Below are positions 51,826 through 59,716 of a stretch of DNA of 64,000 nucleotides, piece after piece. The notes below the pieces were generated by a model, which saw only the letters and a program-made list of their open reading frames with translations, was not told the DNA's origin and searched no databases. A program made the translations under genes and the position numbers. Origin of the DNA: an uncultured Mediterranea sp. Lineage in GTDB: Bacteria; Bacteroidota; Bacteroidia; Bacteroidales; Bacteroidaceae. The DNA lies in the NCBI RefSeq assembly GCF_902493215.1, contig NZ_CABUOL010000011.1, positions 1 to 64,000 of the forward strand, given 5' to 3'. Position 1 is the first letter of the stretch; the number at the start of each line of letters is the position of its first letter.

Positions 51826-53274
51826 TTAACTTACAATAATGGAGGACAACAGCCGTTCATAGTCGCCGGGATTCTTTTCTGCATACGACAGGAAGGCGGA
51901 AAAAGTTGCACGCAGCCTTTCGTCCGTCTGTATGTAGGGACACGTCAGTTTACCGTCTTTTTCTTTCAATAACAACAGACATTGTCCGCAACTTCTTTTC
52001 AACTGGCAATGTATGCAGTTCCTGATAATCTTTTGATATAAAGAACTGTAATACCTTCCAACGGCTTCATAATCCAGTTGTACGGTGCCATCTTTCACCC
52101 AGCCCAATACATGTTCCTGTCCAATTCGTTCGCAAGGTAGGATTTTCCCGTTCACGGTCAGGAACAACTTGCGTTCGAAAGGGCGGCAAGTCCCCGTCGG
52201 AATTATTTTTTTCTCCGCAACCGGTTCGAACAAATCTACATACGTCTTATACCTATTTCCGCCGTAGTTCATGATGACAGAATGGTATTCGATGGAAGCG
52301 GCATCTTCCATTTCAAATTTTTCTTTGATTTCCGGTTGCTCTTCCAAGACTTTTCGAAAACCGTCATAACGTGAGTTGAACATCTTTCTGAACTCTTCTA
52401 GCTTTTCCGGGGCGATGCCGTTTGTGTTCAGTTCCGAAATGCGAGGAGCTTTCCCGAAAGTCTCATGAATGTAGTTCAGGCAACCTTCCACCGAATTCCG
52501 GTCGTGCAGTACTGCATTGAAGTGTACATTCTTCTCAAAGAAATCCGGATAGGTATTCTTCAGCTTCAAGATGTTATCCCTGACTTTGGGAAAGGAGGAG
52601 CGCCCTTTCCTGTCCGTCCGGTAACTGTTCTGGTATTCATCACCGTCCAAACTAATCAGCAGGAAGAAATCCTTTTCGACCAAATAGTCCATATAGCGGT
52701 CCAACAGTACCGCATTGGTAGTCATATTGAACCGGAACTTCAGATTTTTCAGGCACAGAGATTCCAGATATGCGATGGTTTCCCGAATCAGTCTCATGTT
52801 CAGCAAAGGTTCGCCTCCGTAAAAACCGATCGCTACTGTATTCTGATAAGAGACATTGTAATCCGATTGCCATAGCCGGGCCAGTTCGTCAATCAAGACC
52901 TTTACATTGGCGAAACTTTGGTTACGCGTGTCACGCTTGTCGTAATTGAAGTAAAGCTCTCCGTAACCGCAGTACTTGCACCGGAGGTTACACCGGTCTG
53001 TCACTTCAATCAACAATTGCCTCAGGCAGGCGATATTCTGTTTGATCCGTTCGGCGGGATACTCTGTCTGAAAACCGGTATGCGTCTCTTCAAAAAAACG
53101 AGCCTCTTTCAGAAATTGGAATTTGCGGGCATAATAATCATCGGCATCCGCAGGAACGGTACCTTCTTTGATAATCCGTTCCAATTCCGGAGGTACAAAT
53201 AAAAAGTAACGTAATTGGTCAGAATAGACATACCGATGGTCTTTTGTCGGAATCAAGGTCGTTGCAGGTTTCAT
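51826..53274 (-). CDS. Radical SAM/SPASM peptide maturase
   Basis: A 482-residue enzyme. The [4Fe-4S] motif is CNLRCKYC (Cys95, Cys99, Cys102); the SAM motif is GFYGGEPLLNM (GGEP at 153-156). The C-terminal SPASM domain has cysteines in GTCRPFERKL, GKILPCERIG, NCIHCQLKRSCGQCLLL, able to hold two auxiliary clusters. Residues 1-80 form an N-terminal recognition-type domain. It fits the GG-Bacteroidales radical SAM maturase family (from memory, TIGR04148). It most likely installs a bond on the Cys-rich cores of the precursors (thioether or carbon-carbon; not predictable). Lower GC than the transporter genes. Confidence 0.92.
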   Translation of the reverse strand: MKPATTLIPTKDHRYVYSDQLRYFLFVPPELERIIKEGTVPADADDYYARKFQFLKEARFFEETHTGFQTEYPAERIKQNIACLRQLLIEVTDRCNLRCKYCGYGELYFNYDKRDTRNQSFANVKVLIDELARLWQSDYNVSYQNTVAIGFYGGEPLLNMRLIRETIAYLESLCLKNLKFRFNMTTNAVLLDRYMDYLVEKDFFLLISLDGDEYQNSYRTDRKGRSSFPKVRDNILKLKNTYPDFFEKNVHFNAVLHDRNSVEGCLNYIHETFGKAPRISELNTNGIAPEKLEEFRKMFNSRYDGFRKVLEEQPEIKEKFEMEDAASIEYHSVIMNYGGNRYKTYVDLFEPVAEKKIIPTGTCRPFERKLFLTVNGKILPCERIGQEHVLGWVKDGTVQLDYEAVGRYYSSLYQKIIRNCIHCQLKRSCGQCLLLLKEKDGKLTCPYIQTDERLRATFSAFLSYAEKNPGDYERLLSSIIVS

Positions 53275-53302
53275 GATATTCGTTCATTTTATAGTAAACA
53301 TT

Positions 53303-54544
53303 TTAGTTATCAAGCGAGGCGGAAAACAGACGGTCAAAAACAGACCGATACAATTTTTCCATTTGGGCATATGAGTAGCGTTCCCGCAGGATGCGGTACC
53401 CATTGCTTCTTAACTTTTTCTGTCCGGCCTTGTCATTCCACAGCCGAAGCACTTCTTCCCTTAGGTTTTGTTCAAAATGGCGGGGCTTTTCGCGTTTCCC
53501 GATGGATGCCACATACGCATTGACCCCATCCTGAAACATGCAACGTACACCGAAACCGTCGGAAGCCACCACCGGAAGTCCGTAACTCATCATTTCGAGA
53601 CCGGCATACGAACATTGCTCGGTATAAGAAGCCACAATCCCGATATCGGCCATCTGATACCACTCGGCAAGTTCCGCTTTCCCCACATACCCGACCAGGG
53701 TTATGCGGGTCACCGCTTCTTGTGCACAAGGCAAAAGGTCGGCCGCCCGGCCTACCTCTCCCGCAATGACCCAGCGACAGTCAGGCTCCTTCTTCAGAAT
53801 TTCCTTGAACGCATTCAGAAAAGCAAAGACCCCTTTGGCCTTTCCGATACGTCCGACACTGAGAAACACCTTCTCCTGTTCTCCCAAATGATAACGTTGC
53901 CTGCATTTGCTTCTGGCCTGTCCGGACATCCGTCTTTTTCCCGTAACAAAGCCATTGGGTATCAGGGTGATTTTTTCATCGGAGATCCGATATACTTCCC
54001 GCAGGACCCGCAAGGTGTCTTCGGACAGGCAGACAATCCAATCGGCCAGTTCAAATTGATCTTTTTCCCTTTGATACAAATCCTTGACTTTTGCCTCTAT
54101 AAAATTTTTACTATCCTCTCTAGCCAATATTTTGCGTAGTTTTTTGTCATCACCCTGCAAATGGGATGTCCAATTCAAATCATGTACCACGCAGAGATGC
54201 TTGGCCTTTGGGAAATGGGCTTTGGTCTTCCGAAGGAATTTCTCACAAGGGATGTAATTGTATAGAAAAATGCTATTTTCTTCCTCTTCAATAAAGGAAG
54301 CGAAGAGAGACAAAAAGTCATCCTCGCATTCAAAAGGGTCGCCATGAATTGTCCGGGGCATCAGAATGTAGTCTGTTCCCTTGCAGGTACATACCATTGC
54401 TTTCTCCGCTTGGGTGTTGAACATGACCCTATAGGCAGCCATACCTTCCCAAGGAGATACAAGCTTCAACAATTCCTTTACATAAGTCCCCACTCCGCAC
54501 TGGGAAGAAAACTGATGGCTGTCAAAAATATACAAATATCTCAT
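53303..54544 (-). CDS. GT4-type glycosyltransferase of the RiPP cluster
   Basis: A 413-residue GT-B fold enzyme. N-terminal acceptor domain begins RYLYIFDSHQFSSQCGVGTY; the donor domain has VFLSVGRIGKAKGVFAFLNA, then DIGIVASYTEQCSYAGLEMM and the family E-x7-E-like SYGLPVVASDGFG. It resembles the glycosyltransferase family specific to GG-Bacteroidales peptide systems (recalled as TIGR04157). It may glycosylate the modified peptide, making the product a glycopeptide. 12 bases downstream of the propeller gene and 28 before the radical SAM gene, so one operon. Confidence 0.9.
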   Translation of the reverse strand: MRYLYIFDSHQFSSQCGVGTYVKELLKLVSPWEGMAAYRVMFNTQAEKAMVCTCKGTDYILMPRTIHGDPFECEDDFLSLFASFIEEEENSIFLYNYIPCEKFLRKTKAHFPKAKHLCVVHDLNWTSHLQGDDKKLRKILAREDSKNFIEAKVKDLYQREKDQFELADWIVCLSEDTLRVLREVYRISDEKITLIPNGFVTGKRRMSGQARSKCRQRYHLGEQEKVFLSVGRIGKAKGVFAFLNAFKEILKKEPDCRWVIAGEVGRAADLLPCAQEAVTRITLVGYVGKAELAEWYQMADIGIVASYTEQCSYAGLEMMSYGLPVVASDGFGVRCMFQDGVNAYVASIGKREKPRHFEQNLREEVLRLWNDKAGQKKLRSNGYRILRERYSYAQMEKLYRSVFDRLFSASLDN

Positions 54545-54556
54545 CTTTCTACCTAT

Positions 54557-55879
54557 TTATTTCAGTGTCACAATCATCAGCAGCGGATTGCTGTCCTCGT
54601 TGTCGCGCAGGTTCTCCAGCTCCTTCACGAAGCGGTCGCGCATTGGAGCGTCCTTGACTTCTGCTGTACGAATCTTTTCTATGTCCACCTCGTCTTCTCC
54701 GGGCATGAACACTTGCGTCCAGTATTTGCCTTCCGAACGGTATCTGGCTGTAAACTTCCCTCCGCATAAGTCGTTGTCGAATGAAAAATCACCATAAAAA
54801 GCTCGAAAAGGAGAATTGTTGTTGTAACCGGGAATTACCCGTTCCCTGATTTCACCTTTACGCTTCAACAGCCTCACCTGTCCGTTTGACTTTTCATACC
54901 GGTAGAGATAGGCTTCTTCCCCTTTATTCCCGAACAGGTAAATGAAATCTTTCGAAGGAATATAGCCAGAAATTCTCCAATAGTCGAAAACACTCAGTTC
55001 TTTGAACCATTGGTGAGTGGCTCCGTAGTCTCCTTTCTTTTCATTGCTTTTAATTGCATACTGAGGAGTCAGGCATTCTTGGGAAAAATCGTAACGATAA
55101 ACAGTATCGGTATCAGCGAATTTGATTGTCAACTCATTGGCGTAGCTGTCTGTACTTGGTTCTATTTCCTGCCAATAATTGAAAAACTTCTTCATGTCCG
55201 GCTGATGTTTGATAATCTCTTCTTCCCGGCCGATGTAGGAAGGATTTTTGAACATCCGTCGGAACTGAAAACTGCTGTCCAACACGGCAAACGCAAACAA
55301 GGAATCCTTGTTTGTAGAGAAAGTAGGTAAACTGCCTTTGGCGAAGAATGCATCATTGAACGTGAAATACTGACATTCCGCAGAACAAGTTTCATTTTGG
55401 TAAATAGTTTGATAATTTGCTTGTTTCCTTTTGAAAGTCCCGTCAAAATCATAGACTAGCACGCCTTGAAAAGAGGTAATGGCATAAACTTCCTTTCTTT
55501 TTTCATTAATCAAAAAAGGAGAATAAGGTTTAAGAAGGACATACTCTCCAGGTCCCTGTCCTTTTTTACCTACACTATTAAGAAACTTGCCTTCCCGCGA
55601 AAAACGTAAAATTCTTCCATCATGATTCTGCCCTATCCAAATATGATGTTCACTTACATACATACCATCGATTTCCCCAACCAAAGACTTGTCTGTTAGT
55701 TCCAATGATATGAACTCGATCCTTTCCGCCACATCGCTGAGCGGAAGAGACTTTACTTCCTGTATATTATCAGACAAATTAATGACAGGGAGGACAGATT
55801 GGGATTGATTGTCCTTTTGCTTGTGAGAAGAACAACCTATAGAAATGATAGATAATAACAATATAAAATAGCACTTCAT
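54557..55879 (-). CDS. Six-bladed beta-propeller lipoprotein, copy 1
   Basis: A 440-residue protein from the start at 55879, chosen so that the lipoprotein signal MKCYFILLLSIISIGC stands alone (Met 3 codons upstream is the alternative). NHL/6-bladed propeller features: ISLELTDKSLVGEIDGMYVS, HHIWIGQNHDGRILRFSREG, VGKKGQGPGEYVLLKPYSPF. Paralogue of the gene at 56864; the last ~50 residues are identical. Such propellers recur in Bacteroidales GG-leader peptide clusters, role unknown: binding, immunity or delivery of the product at the cell surface are options. Follows precursor 1. Confidence 0.88.
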   Translation of the reverse strand: MKCYFILLLSIISIGCSSHKQKDNQSQSVLPVINLSDNIQEVKSLPLSDVAERIEFISLELTDKSLVGEIDGMYVSEHHIWIGQNHDGRILRFSREGKFLNSVGKKGQGPGEYVLLKPYSPFLINEKRKEVYAITSFQGVLVYDFDGTFKRKQANYQTIYQNETCSAECQYFTFNDAFFAKGSLPTFSTNKDSLFAFAVLDSSFQFRRMFKNPSYIGREEEIIKHQPDMKKFFNYWQEIEPSTDSYANELTIKFADTDTVYRYDFSQECLTPQYAIKSNEKKGDYGATHQWFKELSVFDYWRISGYIPSKDFIYLFGNKGEEAYLYRYEKSNGQVRLLKRKGEIRERVIPGYNNNSPFRAFYGDFSFDNDLCGGKFTARYRSEGKYWTQVFMPGEDEVDIEKIRTAEVKDAPMRDRFVKELENLRDNEDSNPLLMIVTLK

Positions 55880-56057
55880 AATAATCATGATTTAACAATT
55901 ACTCCATTAGAAAGAATCTGCCCATAAACTTAAAATTCAATTTGAAATTTATGGAACAGACTCATTCAACCGGATATAGAATCAAAGATATTAAGGCGTT
56001 ATAGAAACACTACTTACCTCTATATCCTAATTCTATATTTCCTCACAGATTGTACGC

Positions 56058-56315
56058 TTACGATCTAGGGTTTCCCGAAGGAGTAGGATCTTTAAAGGCA
56101 CCAGCAGCCCATCCTCCACCTCCATCTCCTGGAACCAAACCACTGGTGCCACCTTCCAAGTTTGCATCATGGTTTTCATAGATTGTTGCACTCCCTCTGT
56201 CGTGACAGATGCAACATTTCTCTTCTTCACCGCCCAACAAGCGGTTGAGCTCCTTCTCACTGAGAACAACTTTGTTAAGCTGCGTGAGCTTAATTTTCTT
56301 GTTGATTTCTTTCAT
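56058..56315 (-). CDS. GG-leader RiPP precursor peptide 1
   Basis: An 85-residue precursor. Leader of 29 residues: MKEINKKIKLTQLNK followed by VVLSEKELNRLLGG, the hallmark of the GG-Bacteroidales natural-product precursor family (recalled as TIGR04149), with a double-glycine cleavage site. Core of 56 residues starts EEEKCCICHDRGSATIYE; three Cys at prepeptide positions 34, 35 and 37, then a Gly-rich part GLVPGDGGGGWAAGAF and tail DPTPSGNPRS. First of the shared-operon genes after a 447-base block identical to that before precursor 2. Likely substrate of the radical SAM and glycosyltransferase enzymes. Confidence 0.92.
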   Translation of the reverse strand: MKEINKKIKLTQLNKVVLSEKELNRLLGGEEEKCCICHDRGSATIYENHDANLEGGTSGLVPGDGGGGWAAGAFKDPTPSGNPRS

Positions 56316-56733
56316 GATTGAAACGTTTTTAGTGTTAATAATAAGGTTATTTTTATATAAACCATCCCAGATGGTGTTATATACGATAGAAGACTCTTTT
56401 CGAGGAATTCGACCTCTATTTAGACAATTTTGACAAGTGAAATTCTATATACCTGTCACATTTTTAGGAGCCAAGCATCCCGACCGTTTTGGGGATACCG
56501 TAAAGACAGGTAATTTATATAAGAAAATAGATGGGGGTATTGTATGGTTTTTCTCTGACAGGAACGTATCATATTCTCCCGTTTCGGACCGCCGTCATCG
56601 GAACCTTCATTCACCGCCAGTGCTTCTAACTCCCCACAGGACTTCCCAAACATGGGACTGATAACCCGCAAAGTACTTTCCCGATCGTTACGCATCGGAA
56701 TGACACTTGGTTTAAAGGGAATAGAAGCCATAA
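56287..56733. repeat. Exact duplicate block, copy 1
   Basis: I see no base difference from 58560-59006 (constant offset 2273). It covers the first codons of the precursor, the 140-base gap upstream and the complete 91-residue ORF. On both sides similarity drops: leader-coding bases at 56250, 56280 and 56286 differ, and beyond 56733 changes accumulate. Confidence 0.85.
56456..56731 (-). CDS. Uncharacterised 91-residue ORF, copy 1
   Basis: I do not recognise this protein: it starts MASIPFKPSVIPMRNDRES, is rich in Arg, Ser and Pro, and has a Cys in GKSCGELEALAVNEGSDDGG. It is identical to the ORF at 58729 because it lies in an exact duplicate block, so conservation gives no coding evidence. No clear ribosome-binding site. 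It could be a small accessory protein, another peptide precursor, or chance in a regulatory leader. Confidence 0.3.
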   Translation of the reverse strand: MASIPFKPSVIPMRNDRESTLRVISPMFGKSCGELEALAVNEGSDDGGPKRENMIRSCQRKTIQYPHLFSYINYLSLRYPQNGRDAWLLKM

Positions 56734-56863
56734 TAATATGATTTTAATACTTCGGTTTCAATTTAGGCATTTGTTTTGGAATATGCAATATCTACTCCTT
56801 AAAACGTTCAAGCATTAACATTAATTACATATACAATTTCAAAGAGATACATTCATATTTATG

Positions 56864-58186
56864 CTATTTCAGTGTCACAATCATCAGCAGCGGATTACTG
56901 TCCTCGTTGTCCCGCAGATTCTCCAGCTCCTTTACGAAACGGTCGCGCATTGGAGCGTCCTTGACTTCTGCTGTACGAATCTTTTCTATGTCCACCTCGT
57001 CTTCTCCGGGCATGAACACTTGCGTCCAGTATTTACCTTCCGAACGGTATCTGACTGTAAACTTTCCTCCGCACAAGTCGTTGTTGAATGAAAAATCACC
57101 TCTGAAATTTCGAAAAGGAGAATTGTTGTTGTAACCGGGAATAACCCGTTCCCGGATTTCACCTTTACGCTTCAATAGACTCACTTGTCCGTTTGATTTT
57201 TCATACCGGTAGAGATAGGCTTCTCCTCCTTTATTCCCGAACAGATAAATGAAATCTTTCGAAGGGGTATAGCGGGAAAGTGTCCAATAGTCAAAAGCAC
57301 TCCGTTCTTTGAACCATTGGTGAGTAGCTCCGTAGTCTCCTTTCTTTTCATTGCTTTTAATTGCATACTGAGGAATCAGACATTCTTGGGAAGAATCGTA
57401 ACGATAGATAGTATCGGTGTCTGAAAACTTGAGAGTCAGCTCGTTGGCATAGAAATCAATACTAGGTGCATATTCCTGCCAATAATTGAAAAACCTCTTC
57501 ATGTCCGGCTGATGTTTGATAATCTCTTCTTCCCGGCCGATGTAGGAAGGATTCTTGAACATCCGCCGGAATTGAAAGCTACTGTCCAGCACAGCAAACG
57601 CAAATAAAGAATCCTTGTTCGCCGTAAAGGTCGGCAAGTGACCACTCACATACAAACAATCGTTGAAACGATAATAGCATGGCATGGCGGAACAGGTTTC
57701 ATGCTCGAATATCGTTTGATACGTAGCTTGTCTCCGTTTGTAGGTTCCGTCAAAATCATAGACAAATACCCCATGAAAAGAAGTTATGGCATATACCTCT
57801 CTATTTTTTTCGTCAATGATAAAAGGAGAGGCATCATTTAGATAAGTGTACTCACCCGGTCCTTGCCCAATTTTACCTATCGTATTGAGGTATTTTCCTT
57901 CACGGGAAAAACGAAAGATTCTTTGATCCTTGGTTTGGGTGAGCCAGATATAATGCTCGCTTACATACACACTACTGATTTTCCCTACCAAAGATTTGTC
58001 TGTAACTTCCAATGGCACGATTTCAACCTTGTCTGCCACATCACTGAGCGGAAAAGACTTTACTTCCTGTATATTGTCAGAGAGGTTGATGATAGGAAGA
58101 ATTGAATCGGACAGGTTATTTTTTTGTTTATTGGAAGAACAACTTACAATAATCAAAAATAAAAATAGTAAACAACTATATCTCAT
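56864..58186 (-). CDS. Six-bladed beta-propeller lipoprotein, copy 2
   Basis: A 440-residue paralogue of the protein at 54557, same length when started at 58186 (MRYSCLLFLFLIIVSC, a clean lipoprotein signal; the Met 14 codons upstream breaks it). VPLEVTDKSLVGKISSVYVS, HYIWLTQTKDQRIFRFSREG and IGQGPGEYTYLNDASPFIID show the same blades. Differences from copy 1 concentrate in the N-terminal ~200 residues, while the last third is nearly identical, pointing to gene conversion. Follows precursor 2, so each precursor has its own propeller partner. Confidence 0.88.
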   Translation of the reverse strand: MRYSCLLFLFLIIVSCSSNKQKNNLSDSILPIINLSDNIQEVKSFPLSDVADKVEIVPLEVTDKSLVGKISSVYVSEHYIWLTQTKDQRIFRFSREGKYLNTIGKIGQGPGEYTYLNDASPFIIDEKNREVYAITSFHGVFVYDFDGTYKRRQATYQTIFEHETCSAMPCYYRFNDCLYVSGHLPTFTANKDSLFAFAVLDSSFQFRRMFKNPSYIGREEEIIKHQPDMKRFFNYWQEYAPSIDFYANELTLKFSDTDTIYRYDSSQECLIPQYAIKSNEKKGDYGATHQWFKERSAFDYWTLSRYTPSKDFIYLFGNKGGEAYLYRYEKSNGQVSLLKRKGEIRERVIPGYNNNSPFRNFRGDFSFNNDLCGGKFTVRYRSEGKYWTQVFMPGEDEVDIEKIRTAEVKDAPMRDRFVKELENLRDNEDSNPLLMIVTLK

Positions 58187-58342
58187 AATAAAAAGATTTA
58201 TTATTCTGTTTAAAAAGAATCTGCTCACAAATTGAAAATTTGTGAAGCAAATTCATTCACTTGTATATAGGATTAAGATTATATAGTGGTACTATTTATC
58301 TCAGTATCCTCCTAATTCTATATAAATTGTTCACGTTTCCTA

Positions 58343-58588
58343 TTATTTTTCCTCAGGAGGGATATAGAAAGCACCAACACCCCATCCACCACCTCCATCA
58401 CCTGGAAATAAACCGCTAGTCCCGCCCTGTACGTTAGCCTTGCTGTTTTCATAGATTGTGGCACTTCCTCTGTCGTGACAAACACAACAATTCTCGTCTT
58501 CACCGCCCAACAAGCGGTTGAGTTCCTTCTCACTGAGAACAACTTTGTTAAGTTGCGTAAGCTTAATTTTCTTGTTGATTTCTTTCAT
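58343..58588 (-). CDS. GG-leader RiPP precursor peptide 2
   Basis: An 81-residue precursor with a leader identical in protein sequence to precursor 1 through LLGG (29 residues). The 52-residue core begins EDENCCVCHDRGSATIYE, keeps Cys at positions 34, 35 and 37 and GLFPGDGGGGWGVGAF, and ends YIPPEEK, different from the tail of precursor 1. Residues between (SKANVQ against HDANLE) and the tail are variable. The conserved Cys-Cys-x-Cys-His-Asp and Gly-rich/Trp parts are the likely modified region. Confidence 0.92.
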   Translation of the reverse strand: MKEINKKIKLTQLNKVVLSEKELNRLLGGEDENCCVCHDRGSATIYENSKANVQGGTSGLFPGDGGGGWGVGAFYIPPEEK

Positions 58589-59006
58589 GATTGAAACGTT
58601 TTTAGTGTTAATAATAAGGTTATTTTTATATAAACCATCCCAGATGGTGTTATATACGATAGAAGACTCTTTTCGAGGAATTCGACCTCTATTTAGACAA
58701 TTTTGACAAGTGAAATTCTATATACCTGTCACATTTTTAGGAGCCAAGCATCCCGACCGTTTTGGGGATACCGTAAAGACAGGTAATTTATATAAGAAAA
58801 TAGATGGGGGTATTGTATGGTTTTTCTCTGACAGGAACGTATCATATTCTCCCGTTTCGGACCGCCGTCATCGGAACCTTCATTCACCGCCAGTGCTTCT
58901 AACTCCCCACAGGACTTCCCAAACATGGGACTGATAACCCGCAAAGTACTTTCCCGATCGTTACGCATCGGAATGACACTTGGTTTAAAGGGAATAGAAG
59001 CCATAA
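58560..59006. repeat. Exact duplicate block, copy 2
   Basis: Second copy of 56287-56733, offset 2273. Together with the flanking precursor and propeller genes it defines a tandem duplication of about 2.3 kb spanning roughly 54557-59010. Confidence 0.85.
58729..59004 (-). CDS. Uncharacterised 91-residue ORF, copy 2
   Basis: Identical in sequence to the ORF at 56456. It lies 140 bases upstream of precursor 2 and 102 bases downstream of the methyltransferase-fold gene. The gap to the precursor contains short inverted repeats (CCATC-CCA-GATGG) and no recognisable promoter. Confidence 0.3.
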   Translation of the reverse strand: MASIPFKPSVIPMRNDRESTLRVISPMFGKSCGELEALAVNEGSDDGGPKRENMIRSCQRKTIQYPHLFSYINYLSLRYPQNGRDAWLLKM

Positions 59007-59106
59007 CAATATGAGTTTAATACTTCGGTTGCAATTTAGCCATTTCTTTCGAATATGCAATACGATTTTTTCGAAGGCTTCTTGGCGTTAACATTCTTTA
59101 TATTTA

Positions 59107-59685
59107 TCACATGTCGGGTTGGTATTGGAAGAGGCCGATATAGGCCCTTATCAACGACCGGTACCGCTTCACCCGGCGGACATCGGGCTTGAACAACCCG
59201 AAGGTATCCACCCGGCAGACAAGGTTCAGGAAGGGAAGCACGACAAAATAGGCGGGCCGGTTGAAGAAGTCGTGGACCAAAATGCGGGAACGGTCTCCAC
59301 ACTTCAGGCAGGCTTGCAGGATGCAGGCCACGCGGAAACGACCGTCCACTAAAATCAGGTCGTAGTCCGGCCTTCGGCGGAAGACTGCCGAAGAATAGTC
59401 CGGCCAGGTGTTCATCCGTTCCGCAGTGAGCGGATACCCCCAGGCACCGGTCTTTCCTACGTTGATATAACGGTAGTCCAAGCGTCCGGACTCCATGGCT
59501 TTCCGCACGGCCTCGTCCGTCCGGACCTGTATCTGGAAGAAAGCGTCATCCGACTCTACCACCGTCATCTTCTGCAAATGGGGCAGGGAAGCCGCCATCC
59601 GGGTACTGTTTCCGGAGCCGAATTCCAAATAGGTTCTTGCGCGTAGCAATTCCCCCTGCAAGAGGTTCAATTCATGTGCTGTCAT
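59107..59685 (-). CDS. Class I SAM-dependent methyltransferase-fold protein
   Basis: A 192-residue protein. YLEFGSGNSTRMAAS (residues 19-33) matches the glycine-rich SAM loop, VVESDDAFF is the acidic end of strand 2, and YDLILVDGRFRVACILQAC fits motif post-II/III. DHD-type catalytic tetrads are not seen; VHDFFNR follows. Bacteroidales sugar or peptide tailoring loci often carry such short proteins. It could methylate the peptide or its sugar. It lies 31 bases after the GT2-LanC gene, in the same operon direction as the precursors. Confidence 0.7.
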   Translation of the reverse strand: MTAHELNLLQGELLRARTYLEFGSGNSTRMAASLPHLQKMTVVESDDAFFQIQVRTDEAVRKAMESGRLDYRYINVGKTGAWGYPLTAERMNTWPDYSSAVFRRRPDYDLILVDGRFRVACILQACLKCGDRSRILVHDFFNRPAYFVVLPFLNLVCRVDTFGLFKPDVRRVKRYRSLIRAYIGLFQYQPDM

Positions 59686-59716
59686 AACATCAAGGTTTCA
59701 ATTTTCATTTCGTTCG

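Noticed and set aside
56033..56269. A 78-residue ORF overlapping precursor 1 in another frame
   Set aside because: It lacks the GG leader, and the +0 frame keeps leader and core conservation with precursor 2; this frame is a shadow.
56437..56661. Plus-strand 74-residue ORF in the duplicate block (and its twin at 58710)
   Set aside because: Opposite to the operon, no ribosome-binding site or family resemblance; identical twins only reflect the duplicated DNA.
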